Below are positions 8,972 to 18,050 of a DNA stretch of 64,000 bases, in pieces. Position 1 is the stretch's first letter; every line of letters starts with the position of its first letter. Under the pieces are notes generated by a model, which searched no databases, had not been told where the DNA came from, and was given only the letters and a program-made list of their open reading frames with translations. A program made the translations under genes and the position numbers. The stretch comes from Chelatococcus sp. YT9 (GTDB lineage: Bacteria; Pseudomonadota; Alphaproteobacteria; Rhizobiales; Beijerinckiaceae), in NCBI RefSeq assembly GCF_018398315.1, contig NZ_JAHBRW010000001.1, positions 2,104,001 to 2,168,000 of the forward strand, read 5' to 3'.

Positions 8972-9076
8972 ATGAATACACAGCTTACGGGTCGGACGGC
9001 ATTGATGACGGGAGCCAGTCAAGGGATCGGCGAGGCGATCGGGCGTGCACTGCATGCTCAAGACGCGCTGTGCTGA
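8972..9076 (+). pseudogene. Truncated SDR gene, N-terminal remnant of 34 codons
   Basis: From an ATG at 8972 the frame encodes a clear SDR N-terminus with the nucleotide-binding motif TGASQGIG at residues 13-20, then stops at 9074-9076 after only 34 residues. The remaining roughly 210 residues of an SDR are absent. Unrelated sequence leading into the second LysR gene begins immediately. This is best read as the broken end of a fourth cargo SDR, cut where cargo meets ICE backbone. Confidence 0.75.
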
Positions 9077-9121
9077 CGGTTGCCCGCGACAAGCAGGCAA
9101 CTACGCTGTGATGAGGTCTGT

Positions 9122-10135
9122 ATGCGTCGTAAAAAACTGCCCACGCAACCTGGGACCTTAGCGACATCGTTGCTAGTAAGCGGCCGTATTCCGATGGCAG
9201 CTTTAATCCAGGCACGCGCAGTTGCGGAATATCTGAACTTCCGCCATGCCGCCAACGCTCTCGGTGTCAGCCTGTCCAGCGTCAGCGCCCGTGTGAAGAC
9301 ACTGGAGGAAGACCTTGGTGTCCTCCTGTTCGAGCGACATGCGCGAGGTGTTCGGCTGACCGAGGCAGGCCGTCACTTCGTTGGGCTTGTCGCAGCGGGC
9401 TTGGATCAACTCGACCATGCCGTGAAGGCGGCCGGCATGGCCGCGTCGGGAGAGTGCGGCCGTCTTCGCATTGGTGTCCACGCCCTCATCCCTGGCAGCT
9501 TCCTCGGAGAGTTGATCGAGCGATACCGCGAAGACCACTCTTGCATTGAGGTCGAGATCGTGGAAGGCACAGCCCGCGATGCCGTCATGCAGCTTCGCGC
9601 CGACCGATTGGACATCGCATTTGTGGCCGGAACGCCCGAATTGCCCGATTGCCATACGCGGCGAATCTGGACCGAACCACTTCTAGCCGCGCTGCCGGAA
9701 CGGCATCCGCTTGCTGTGCAGTCGGCCGTCACCTGGGCCGATCTGGCGACCGAGACGTTCCTTGTCCGCCACGGTGGCACCGGGCCGCAGGTGCATGACC
9801 ATATCGTGCTGCGCCTGGCCGGGCGCTGGTCCGCGCCGTCGATCCTTCGTTTCGATGTCGAGCGCGGCACACTGCTGTCGATGGTCGGTCAGGGCTTCGG
9901 CATCACCATCGTCGGCGCGGCAACGTCGCTGCTGCCAACATCCGGCGTCGTTTTCTTGCCCATCACGGATGAGCCCGAGCCAGTGGCATTTTCGGCCGTC
10001 TGGTCACCGTTCAACCAAGGCGCGGCACTTCGAAATCTGCTCACTCTTGCCGGCGAGATAGGCCGGGCCGGGCCGGTCGGACTAACCCGTCGCGACTCGA
10101 CTCGGCCAGTCGCGGAGCAACAAGGCGAACATTAG
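9122..10135 (+). CDS. LysR-family transcriptional regulator (ICE backbone)
   Basis: A LysR-type regulator of 337 aa. The helix-turn-helix is at about residues 30-85 (FRHAANALGVSLSSVSARVK), then an effector-binding domain from about 115. It has a longer N-terminal lead than usual (MRRKKLPTQPGT), with a GAGG site before the chosen ATG; alternatives are a TTG at 9080 and an ATG at 9194 that would give a more standard LysR length. It stands alone before traG on the same strand, 130 bases away, so it may regulate transfer genes rather than cargo. The signal it senses is unknown. Confidence 0.82.
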   Translation: MRRKKLPTQPGTLATSLLVSGRIPMAALIQARAVAEYLNFRHAANALGVSLSSVSARVKTLEEDLGVLLFERHARGVRLTEAGRHFVGLVAAGLDQLDHAVKAAGMAASGECGRLRIGVHALIPGSFLGELIERYREDHSCIEVEIVEGTARDAVMQLRADRLDIAFVAGTPELPDCHTRRIWTEPLLAALPERHPLAVQSAVTWADLATETFLVRHGGTGPQVHDHIVLRLAGRWSAPSILRFDVERGTLLSMVGQGFGITIVGAATSLLPTSGVVFLPITDEPEPVAFSAVWSPFNQGAALRNLLTLAGEIGRAGPVGLTRRDSTRPVAEQQGEH

Positions 10136-10233
10136 CACAAGCGCTACCCGTCCTTTTTGCCGCCGATAGTATCCGGTAGCCCTCCGGCATTCTCTTTCCT
10201 GTTGCCTGTTTCATAATTGCCTACTCTCTGATC

Positions 10234-10261
10234 GGCTCCGTCTCTTTTTTCGACTGGAGCC
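10234..10261 (+). promoter_or_regulatory. Inverted repeat that could sequester the traG ribosome-binding site
   Basis: GGCTCC at 10234-10239 is the exact reverse complement of GGAGCC at 10256-10261, with a 16-base T-rich loop. The right arm contains GGAG (10256-10259), which is the traG Shine-Dalgarno sequence five bases before its ATG. Folding would hide that site. The stem is only six pairs, so its effect is uncertain. Confidence 0.4.
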
Positions 10262-10264
10262 TGT

Positions 10265-12253
10265 ATGCGCGGAGGCCGAATCCTTTGGGGCCAGATTGCC
10301 GTCGTCTTCACCATCGTTGTGGTGACGACATGGGCGGCGACGCAATGGACAGCATGGCGGCTCGGCTTTCAGGCGCAGCTAGGCAATCCATGGTTCGAGC
10401 TGGCCGGGTGGCCGATCTACTACCCGCCCGCGCTGTTCTGGTGGTGGTATGCGTTCGACGCCTACGCGCCGACGATCTTCGTCGAGGGCGGCGTTATCGC
10501 GGCGTCGGGCGGTATCCTCGCCATCGTCGCCGCCATCACCATGTCCATCATGCGGGCGCGGGAAGCGCGCAACGTCGCCACCTACGGCTCGGCGCGATGG
10601 GCGGAAGACAAGGAAATCCACTCGGCCGGATTACTCGGCCCGGATGGCGTCGTGCTCGGCCGGCACGATGGCGACTATCTGCGCCATGACGGCCCGGAGC
10701 ATGTTCTTTGCTTCGCGCCGACCCGCAGCGGCAAAGGCGTCGGCCTTGTCGTGCCGACATTGTTGACCTGGCCGGGAAGCTGCATCGTCCACGACATAAA
10801 AGGCGAGAACTGGACGCTGACGGCCGGCTTTCGCGCGAAGCACGGCCGCGTCCTGCTGTTCGATCCGACCAACGCCAGATCGTCGGCCTACAACCCGTTG
10901 CTGGAGGTCCGGCAAGGCGAATGGGAAGTCCGCGACGTGCAGAACATCGCGGATATTCTCGTCGATCCCGAAGGCTCGCTTGACCGCAGGAATCATTGGG
11001 AAAAGACCAGCCACAGCCTGCTAGTCGGCGCGATCCTGCATGTTCTCTATGCGGAGCAGGACAAAACCTTGGCGGGCGTCGCCAACTTCCTGTCCGATCC
11101 GAAGCGCCCCGTCGAGGCGACCTTGCGGGCGATGATGGACACGCCGCACCTGGGCGAAGCCGGCGTTCATCCCGTCATCGCGTCGTCGGCGCGTGAGCTG
11201 TTGAACAAGTCGGAGAACGAGCGCAGCGGCGTCCTTTCCACGGCAATGTCGTTTCTCGGCCTCTACCGCGATCCCGTCGTGGCGCGCGTCACGGCGCGGT
11301 GTGACTGGCGCATTGCCGATCTTGTCGGCAGCAAGAAGCCGGTCAGCCTCTACCTCGTGGTCCCGCCGTCCGACATCAACCGCACCAAGCCGCTTATTCG
11401 CCTGATCCTCAATCAGATCGGCAGGCGGTTGACCGAGGAATTGACCACCTCCGGCAAGCGCCATCGCCTGCTTTTGATGCTCGACGAGTTTCCGGCGCTC
11501 GGCCGACTGGATTTTTTCGAGAGCGCGTTAGCTTTCATGGCTGGCTATCGCCTCAAGAGCTTCTTGATCGCGCAGAGCCTCAACCAGATCGAGAAGGCTT
11601 ACGGCGCGAACAACAGCGTTCTCGACAACTGCCATGTCCGCGTCGCCTTCGCAACGAACGACGAAAGGACGGCGAAACGGATCAGCGACGCGCTCGGCAC
11701 CGCGACGGAGCGGCGCGACTCCACCAACTATGCCGGCCATCGTCTTGCGCCCTGGCTAGGGCATTTGATGGTTTCACGACAGGAGACGGCAAGGCCGCTG
11801 CTGACCCCCGGCGAAGTGATGCAGCTTCCGCCATCCGACGAAATCGTGATGGTCGCGGGTACGCCGCCCATCCGCGCGACCAAGGCCCGCTATTTTGAGG
11901 ACGCGCGGTTCATGGAGCGCATCCTGACCCCGCCCGATCCGGCAGCCGGTCTCGCCACCGCAAACCTGTCATCCGACGATTGGTCGAGCCGCATCGTCGC
12001 CGCAGCGAGAGCGACAGTGCCGGCCATGACCAGCGGGACCGAAGGCGATTCGGCCAATGCCGGCATCCGCCGCGAGCCGGAATTGTCGGAGCATGAGGAA
12101 ATCGTCGCGCCGCCGCGTCCGCCCGAACAGGAGTTCGAGATTCTGGACGACGAGCCGGACGTTGACGCCGCCAAGGCGCGCGCCCTGCGCCAGCGGATGC
12201 GGATGGTCGCGCGGCAAGCGTCGCTGGACCCCGGCGACGGCATCGAGCTTTGA
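10265..12253 (+). CDS. traG: Conjugative coupling protein TraG/VirD4
   Basis: The type IV coupling protein (662 aa), an inner-membrane hexameric ATPase that links the relaxase-DNA complex to the mating channel. Two N-terminal membrane segments lie at about residues 8-28 and 72-96. The Walker A motif is APTRSGKGVG at 151-160 and Walker B is LLLMLDEFP with Asp407-Glu408. The length matches TraG of trb-type elements. The C-terminal 90 residues are acidic and probably flexible. It is followed 10 bases later by a ribbon-helix-helix gene, and the trb operon begins about 620 bases downstream. Confidence 0.95.
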   Translation: MRGGRILWGQIAVVFTIVVVTTWAATQWTAWRLGFQAQLGNPWFELAGWPIYYPPALFWWWYAFDAYAPTIFVEGGVIAASGGILAIVAAITMSIMRAREARNVATYGSARWAEDKEIHSAGLLGPDGVVLGRHDGDYLRHDGPEHVLCFAPTRSGKGVGLVVPTLLTWPGSCIVHDIKGENWTLTAGFRAKHGRVLLFDPTNARSSAYNPLLEVRQGEWEVRDVQNIADILVDPEGSLDRRNHWEKTSHSLLVGAILHVLYAEQDKTLAGVANFLSDPKRPVEATLRAMMDTPHLGEAGVHPVIASSARELLNKSENERSGVLSTAMSFLGLYRDPVVARVTARCDWRIADLVGSKKPVSLYLVVPPSDINRTKPLIRLILNQIGRRLTEELTTSGKRHRLLLMLDEFPALGRLDFFESALAFMAGYRLKSFLIAQSLNQIEKAYGANNSVLDNCHVRVAFATNDERTAKRISDALGTATERRDSTNYAGHRLAPWLGHLMVSRQETARPLLTPGEVMQLPPSDEIVMVAGTPPIRATKARYFEDARFMERILTPPDPAAGLATANLSSDDWSSRIVAAARATVPAMTSGTEGDSANAGIRREPELSEHEEIVAPPRPPEQEFEILDDEPDVDAAKARALRQRMRMVARQASLDPGDGIEL

Positions 12254-12263
12254 GGAAACGCCC

Positions 12264-12725
12264 ATGACCACCCGAACCCGCATGAACGTCTATTTCGACC
12301 CGGAATTGCTCGCCCAGGTCGAGGCGCTGGCGCTGCGCCGGCAAGTGTCGAAATCCGCCATCATCGAGGCGGCCGTCGCGTCCTTCCTGTCCGGTGACGC
12401 ATCGGATCGACTGGAGGCGGCCATGTCGCGCCGCCTCGACAAGATCGGCCGCGAGATCCACGCGCTCGACGAGGATCTTGCCGTGCTCGGCGAAACCGTC
12501 TCGCTGTTCGTCAACATCTGGCTCGCTTCCACGCCGACGCTGCCGGAGAGTGCCCAGGCTGCCGCCCGCGCGAAAGGAGCGGAGAGGTTCGAGGGCTTCA
12601 TGCAGATGCTCGGCAAGCGTCTGGCGACCGGCGACGGCTTCCTGAAAGAGCTTTCGCGCGACGTTGATTCGCTTCGCGACAATCCAGCGCAAGAACAGTT
12701 CGAGGCGGATGGCGGCGAAGCCTGA
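12264..12725 (+). CDS. Ribbon-helix-helix (CopG-type) protein between traG and trbB
   Basis: A 153-residue protein whose N-terminus has the pattern of a ribbon-helix-helix DNA-binding domain (RMNVYFDPELLAQVEALA, then KSAIIEAAVASFL; residues about 6-48). The rest is helical with heptad-like spacing and may serve in oligomerisation. A GAGGAA site lies seven bases before the ATG. CopG-like genes in this position are standard in alphaproteobacterial trb ICEs. A role in autoregulation of the trb operon or as a relaxosome accessory is inferred from position only. Inverted repeats lie directly downstream, before trbB. Confidence 0.82.
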   Translation: MTTRTRMNVYFDPELLAQVEALALRRQVSKSAIIEAAVASFLSGDASDRLEAAMSRRLDKIGREIHALDEDLAVLGETVSLFVNIWLASTPTLPESAQAAARAKGAERFEGFMQMLGKRLATGDGFLKELSRDVDSLRDNPAQEQFEADGGEA

Positions 12726-12794
12726 GTTTTCAAACCATCCTATTCGCCGCCGATGGCCGCCGATCACCGCACCCACTTCGATACTTGTTGAATC

Positions 12795-12866
12795 AGCCTG
12801 ATTTCAGGCTCCTTTAATCGACCCCGTTGCGGGGACCGTCTGTCGCGCCCCGCCTGGAATCGGGGC
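12795..12866. repeat. Cluster of three inverted repeats upstream of trbB
   Basis: Three inverted repeats are packed into 72 bases between the CopG-like gene and trbB: AGCCTGATTTCAGGCT at 12795-12810 (7-base arms, 2-base centre), CCCCG-TTG-CGGGG at 12822-12834, and GCCCCG/CGGGGC at 12847-12852 and 12861-12866. The first looks like an operator for a dimeric repressor. The other two could be hairpins in the trbB leader. No T-run follows, so a simple terminator is unlikely. Confidence 0.5.
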
Positions 12867-12870
12867 GGAT

Positions 12871-13854
12871 ATGACCACCACACACCATAAGCCGGAAGCG
12901 ATGCAGCGCGGCGCGCGCATGTTGCGCACCGCGCTCGGCCCGGCCATCGCCCGGTTTCTGGAAGACCCGGTCGTGGTCGAAGTGATGTTGAATCCAGACG
13001 GCCGTATCTGGATCGACCGGCTTTCCGAAGGGCTGGCCGACACGGGCGAAACCATGTCGCCGGCCGATGGCGAACGCATTGTTCGCCTTGTCGCCCATCA
13101 TGTCGGCGCGGAGGTTCATGCCCGCAGCCCCCGCGTCTCGGCCGAACTGCCGGGAACAGGCGAGCGGTTCGAGGGGCTGTTACCGCCTGTCGTCGAAGCT
13201 CCGGCCTTCGCCATCCGCAAACCCGCCGTCGCAGTGTTCACGCTCGAGGACTATGTGGCGGCCGGCATTATGTCCGCCGACCAAGCGGAAACGCTGCGCG
13301 CCGCCGTCGCATCGCGCGCGAACATCCTTGTCGCGGGCGGCACATCCACCGGCAAGACGACGCTGACCAATGCGCTGCTCGCCGAAGTGGCGAAGGGCGC
13401 GGATCGCGTCGTCATCATTGAGGACACGCGCGAGCTGCAATGCCGCGCGGAAAATCTCGTTGCCATGCGGACGAAAGACGGCGTGGCGACGCTTTCCGAT
13501 CTTGTGCGTTCGTCGCTGCGCCTGCGTCCCGACCGCATCCCCATTGGCGAGGTGCGCGGCGCAGAAGCCCTCGACCTTCTCAAAGCCTGGGGCACCGGCC
13601 ATCCGGGCGGCATCGGCACTATCCACGCGGGCACGGGCATCGGCGCGCTGCGCCGCCTCGAACAGCTCATCCAAGAGGCTGTCGTCACCGTCCCGCGCGC
13701 CCTGATCGCGGAAACCATCGACCTTGTTGCCGTCCTTTCCGGTCGCGGTTCCGTGCGCCGGCTGGCCGAACTCGCCCGCGTCCAAGGGCTGCGGCCGGAC
13801 GGCGATTACCGCATCACCCCCGCAATCCCCACCAGCACAGGAGAATCAGAATGA
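12871..13854 (+). CDS. trbB: Conjugal transfer ATPase TrbB (VirB11 family)
   Basis: A hexameric secretion ATPase (327 aa) that powers pilus assembly and DNA transfer at the inner membrane. Walker A is GGTSTGKT at residues 156-163, [10 protein letters not shown] follows at about 183-192, and the VirB11 His box (GTIHAGTG) is near residue 253. The start is the first ATG after the inverted-repeat cluster. It heads an operon in which the genes overlap or nearly touch; its TGA overlaps the trbC ATG as ATGA at 13851-13854. Confidence 0.95.
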   Translation: MTTTHHKPEAMQRGARMLRTALGPAIARFLEDPVVVEVMLNPDGRIWIDRLSEGLADTGETMSPADGERIVRLVAHHVGAEVHARSPRVSAELPGTGERFEGLLPPVVEAPAFAIRKPAVAVFTLEDYVAAGIMSADQAETLRAAVASRANILVAGGTSTGKTTLTNALLAEVAKGADRVVIIEDTRELQCRAENLVAMRTKDGVATLSDLVRSSLRLRPDRIPIGEVRGAEALDLLKAWGTGHPGGIGTIHAGTGIGALRRLEQLIQEAVVTVPRALIAETIDLVAVLSGRGSVRRLAELARVQGLRPDGDYRITPAIPTSTGESE

Positions 13855-14234
13855 AGCCATCCGTCTTCAACACGAACATGGTCAATCAGGTCGAGCCGCC
13901 GGCCCGCTCCATCCTGCGCGATCACGTCAAGTATCTCGCCAGTTCGACCGCGATCATGACCATCATGGCGATGGCGGCGACGCCCGCCCATGCGTCCGGC
14001 TCGTCGATGCCGTGGGAACAGCCGCTTCAGCAAATCCTGCAATCCATCGAGGGACCGGTTTCCAAGGTGGTGGCCGTTATTATCATCATCGTGACCGGCC
14101 TCACGCTCGCCTTCGGCGACACCAGCGGCGGCTTCCGTCGTCTCATCCAGATCGTGTTCGGCCTCAGCATCGCGTTTGCGGCCAGCTCGTTCTTCCTCAG
14201 CTTCTTCAGCTTCGGCGGCGGGGCGCTCGTTTGA
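13851..14234 (+). CDS. trbC: Conjugal transfer pilin TrbC (VirB2 family)
   Basis: The major pilin precursor of the mating apparatus (127 aa). A long signal sequence ends at about AHA, residues 46-48. The mature part has two hydrophobic segments (about 72-89 and 97-120) joined by a short charged loop, the normal VirB2/TrbC topology. In the prototype, TrbC is processed and circularised by a TraF-type peptidase; no traF is present in this window, and it may lie to the left. Translation is coupled to trbB at its start and trbD at its end. Confidence 0.92.
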   Translation: MKPSVFNTNMVNQVEPPARSILRDHVKYLASSTAIMTIMAMAATPAHASGSSMPWEQPLQQILQSIEGPVSKVVAVIIIIVTGLTLAFGDTSGGFRRLIQIVFGLSIAFAASSFFLSFFSFGGGALV

Positions 14235-14515
14235 TGGCGGGCGCGTTCGAGCAACTGGACACGGTGCCGGGCTTCACGGTCCCGGTCCATCGCGCGCTGA
14301 CCGAGCATATTTTGCTCGGCGGCGCACCGCGTTCCATCGCCATCATGAACGGGACGCTGGCCGGGGCCGTGGGCCTTGGCCTGCGCCTCTGGCTGGTCGG
14401 CATCGCGATCTGGGCCATCGGCCATGTCGCAGCCGTGTGGGCCGCCAAGCGCGATCCCCAATTCGTCGAAGTCGGCCGGCGCCATCTGCGCCTCCCGGCT
14501 TTTCTCGCGGTCTGA
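14234..14515 (+). CDS. trbD: Conjugal transfer protein TrbD (VirB3 family)
   Basis: A 93-residue inner-membrane protein of the mating-pair complex. It has the VirB3-like pattern of a short cytoplasmic N-terminus with a conserved VHRALTE segment and hydrophobic stretches at about residues 38-75. Its ATG shares the A of the trbC stop codon (TGATG, 14232-14236). The next gene, trbE, begins 14 bases after its stop. Confidence 0.9.
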   Translation: MAGAFEQLDTVPGFTVPVHRALTEHILLGGAPRSIAIMNGTLAGAVGLGLRLWLVGIAIWAIGHVAAVWAAKRDPQFVEVGRRHLRLPAFLAV

Positions 14516-14529
14516 GGGAGGCCACGCCC

Positions 14530-16985
14530 ATGATGAACCTCGCCGAATATCGCCGCACCGCCGCCCGCCTTGCCGATTTCCTGCCCTGGGCCGCTCTGGT
14601 GGGCCCCGGCGTCGTCGTGAACAAGGACGGCTCTTTCCAGCGCACGGCGCGCTTCCGCGGCCCCGATCTCGATAGTGCCGTCGCGGCCGAGCTGGTTGCC
14701 GTCGCCGGCCGCATCAACAACGCCTTCCGCCGTCTCGGCTCCGGCTGGGCGATTTTCGTGGAAGCGCAGCGCAGCGCAGCCGCGACCTATCCCGACAGCA
14801 CCTTTCCCGATCCGGCATCCGGGCTGCTTGATGCCGAACGCAAGGCCGCGTTCGAGGAAGCGGGCACGCATTTCGTGTCGGGCTATTTCCTGACCTTCCT
14901 CTACATGCCGCCGGCCGAGGAAGCCGCCCGCGCCGAGACATGGCTTTACGAGGGCCGCGAGCAATCGGGCGTCGATCCCCATGAAGTCATGCGCGGTTTC
15001 ATCGACCGCACCGACCGCGTGTTGGCATTGCTCGACGGCTTCATGCCGGAATGTGCGTGGCTTGACGATAGCGAGACGCTGACCTTCCTTCATTCCTGCG
15101 TCTCGACGAAACGCCATCGCGTCCGCGTGCCGGAGACGCCGATTTATCTCGACGCGCTGCTCACGGACGTCCGCTGACCGGCGGGCTGGAGCCGCGCCTT
15201 GGCGACCAGAATCTCCGCGTCCTGACCGTCATCGGATTTCCGACCGCGACGACGCCCGGCCTGCTCGACGATTTGAACCGGCTGGCCTTCCCGTATCGCT
15301 GGAGCACGCGCGCGGTCCTGCTCGACAAGACCGACGCGACTAAGCTGCTCACGAAGATCAGGCGGCAATGGTTCGCCAAGCGCAAAAGCATCGCCGCGAT
15401 CCTGAAAGAAGTCATGACGAACGAGGCGTCCGCCCTCGTCGATACGGATGCCGCCAACAAGGCCGCCGACGCCGACATGGCCTTGCAGGAGCTTGGGGCG
15501 GACGTGGCGGGCATGGCCTACGTAACCGCGACCATCACGGTTTGGGATGCCGATCCCCGGATAGCCGACGAGAAATTGCGGCTCGCCGAAAAGGTCATCC
15601 AGGGCCGCGACTTCACCGCCATGGTGGAGACGGTCAACGCCGTTGACGCATGGCTTGGCAGCTTGCCCGGCCACGCCTACGCGAACGTCCGGCAGCCGCC
15701 CATAAGCACCTTGAATCTCGCCCACATGATCCCGCTTTCAGCGGTGTGGGCGGGGCCGGAACGGGACGAGCATTTCGGTGCGCCGCCTCTGCTTTATGCA
15801 AAGACCGAAGGCTCCACCCCGTTCCGGTTTTCCCTCCATGTCGGCGACGTTGGCCACACCCTCGTCGTCGGTCCCACAGGCGCGGGCAAGAGCGTGCTGC
15901 TCGCTGTCATGGCCTTGCAGTTCCGCCGCTATGCTCGCAGTCAGGTCTTCGCCTTCGATTTCGGCGGCAGCATCCGCGCGGCGTCGCTCGCCATGGGCGG
16001 CGACTGGCACGACCTGGGCGGTGGGCTGACCGAAGGTTCGGAGGTTTCCGTATCGCTCCAGCCGCTCGCCCGGATCGACGACACCTATGAACGCGCCTGG
16101 GCCGCCGACTGGATCGTGGCGATCCTCATGCGCGAAGGCATCGCGATCACGCCGGAGGTGAAGGAATATATCTGGACGGCCCTGACTTCGCTCGCGTCCG
16201 CGCCGGTCGGGGAACGCACCATCACCGGCCTTGCGGTGCTCCTGCAATCCAACGACCTGAAACAAGCCCTTCGACCGTATTGCGTCGGCGGTCCCTATGG
16301 CCGGTTGCTCGACGCCGAGGCCGAGCACCTGGGCGCGGCGTACGTGCAGGCGTTCGAGATCGAGGGGCTTGTCGGCACCGGAGCCGCGCCCGCCGTGCTG
16401 GCCTACCTGTTTCATCGCATTGGCGACAGGCTCGACGGGCGGCCGACGCTTCTCATCATAGATGAAGGCTGGCTTGCGCTCGACGACGAGGGGTTCGCCG
16501 GCCAGCTCCGCGAATGGCTGAAGACGCTCAGGAAAAAGAATGCGTCCGTCATCTTCGCCACGCAAAGCCTGTCCGACATCGACAATTCGCCGATAGCGCC
16601 GGCCATCATCGAAAGCTGCCCGACGCGGCTGTTGCTCCCCAACGAACGCGCCATCGAGCCACAGATCACCGAGATTTACAGAAGGTTCGGCCTCAATGAT
16701 CGGCAGATAGAAATCCTCGCGCGGGCGACGCCGAAGCGGGATTACTACTGCCAGTCGAGGCGCGGGAATCGCCTGTTCGAGCTGGGCCTGTCCGAAATCG
16801 GCCTCGCGCTCTGCGCCGCATCTTCCAAATCCGACCAGACGCTCATTGCGCAGATCGTCGCCGAGCACGGCCGCGACGGCTTCCTCGCGGCCTGGCTCGC
16901 GGCCCGCGATGTCGGCTGGGCCGTCGATCTTCTCCCCAGCTTCCCGACGCTCATCCCCGAAACCGAAAAGGAGTTCCAACCATGA
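14530..16985 (+). pseudogene. trbE: Conjugal transfer ATPase TrbE (VirB4 family), frameshifted
   Basis: TrbE is the large VirB4-type ATPase of the mating channel. The first frame starts at 14530 and reads a normal TrbE N-terminus until TGA at 15175-15177. Homology continues at once in another frame (PLTGGLEP from 15171). Adding one C in the CC at 15171-15172 joins the two parts into an 818-residue protein, the usual length for the family. The downstream part holds Walker A, GPTGAGKS, at about 15870-15893 and Walker B, LLIIDEG, near 16450. The break may be a real mutation or an assembly error; if real, conjugation should fail. Confidence 0.88.
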
Positions 16986-17746
16986 CCATTCGTCGTTTCC
17001 GCTCGCGTGCCGTTTTCATGGCGGCTTCCATGCTCGCCGCGCCGCTGGCGCTCGCGCCCGTGTTCGCCACGCCCGCGCATGCCATCATCGTGTTCGACCC
17101 GTCGAACTATGCGCAAAACGTGCTGACCGCTGCGCGCTCGCTGGAGCAGATCACCCACCAGATCACGTCGCTCCAGAACGAAGCACAGATGCTCATCAAT
17201 CAGGCCCGCAATCTGGCGAGCCTGCCATATTCGGCGCTCCAGCAGATTCAGCAATCGGTTCAAAAAACGCAGCAGCTTTTGAACCAGGCGCAGAACATCG
17301 CCTTCAATGTCCAACAGATCGACCAGGTGTTTCAGCAGCAATACGGCAACGCATCCATATCGGCGAGCAACCAGCAACTCGTCGCCGACGCCCGCGCCCG
17401 CTGGAAAAACACGGTCGGCGGCTTGCAGGACGCCATGCGCGTTCAAGCCGGTGTCGTCGGAAACATCGACAGCAACCGCACGCAAATGTCGGAGCTTGTC
17501 GGCCGAAGCCAGTCGGCGACCGGCGCGCTCCAGGCGACGCAGGCCGGCAACCAGATTCTCGCACTCCAGTCGCAGCAGCTTTCCGACCTTGTGGCGCTTC
17601 TTGCCGCCAACGGCCGGGCGGGCGCGCTGACCGAAGCCGAACGGACGGCGGCGGCCGAACAGGGGCGCGAGCAGCGCCGCCGCTTCCTCACGCCCGGCAG
17701 CAGCTACACGCCCGGCAACGCCCAGATGTTCAACAGCGGCAATTAG
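16982..17746 (+). CDS. trbJ: Conjugal transfer protein TrbJ (VirB5-like)
   Basis: A 254-residue secreted protein of the P-type mating apparatus, thought to sit at the pilus tip or in the periplasm. A signal peptide covers residues 1-34 and ends in PAHA before IIVFDP. The mature part is strongly helical with many Gln residues and heptad spacing (LNQAQNIAFNVQQIDQVF), typical of VirB5/TrbJ. The start overlaps the trbE stop as ATGA, and trbK follows after 10 bases. Confidence 0.92.
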   Translation: MTIRRFRSRAVFMAASMLAAPLALAPVFATPAHAIIVFDPSNYAQNVLTAARSLEQITHQITSLQNEAQMLINQARNLASLPYSALQQIQQSVQKTQQLLNQAQNIAFNVQQIDQVFQQQYGNASISASNQQLVADARARWKNTVGGLQDAMRVQAGVVGNIDSNRTQMSELVGRSQSATGALQATQAGNQILALQSQQLSDLVALLAANGRAGALTEAERTAAAEQGREQRRRFLTPGSSYTPGNAQMFNSGN

Positions 17747-17756
17747 GGGCGCAGCC

Positions 17757-18047
17757 ATGGACGCTAAGATGCTGGCCCGGCTGGGTGCTATCGTGTTCGT
17801 CGCCATCGCCATCACGGCGACGGCCATCGAAATGGCCCGCAAGGAGGACGCGCCGGCATCGCCGCCGCGTCTTCTCCAGCCCGACCGCGACCCGCTGCGC
17901 GACGGGCAGCGCCGGTGCCAGCAGCTTGGCCAGCAGGCCGCCAGCGACGTGGAATGCCTGCGCGTATGGTCCGAAACCCGCGACCGTTTTCTCGGCCGGA
18001 CACGCGCGCCGGCCGCACCCGCTTCCAACTCCGGCGAAGGGCGTTAA
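17757..18047 (+). CDS. trbK: TrbK-like putative entry-exclusion protein
   Basis: A 96-residue protein with one N-terminal membrane segment (about residues 6-24), then a charged, proline-containing tail with two cysteines (RRCQQLGQQ and VECLRVW). In this operon position the gene is annotated as TrbK, associated in IncP plasmids with entry exclusion. Unlike plasmid RP4 TrbK, no lipobox is evident. Identity therefore rests on position and the conserved Cys-containing tail. It is tightly packed between trbJ and trbL. Confidence 0.72.
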   Translation: MDAKMLARLGAIVFVAIAITATAIEMARKEDAPASPPRLLQPDRDPLRDGQRRCQQLGQQAASDVECLRVWSETRDRFLGRTRAPAAPASNSGEGR

Positions 18048-18050
18048 CGT

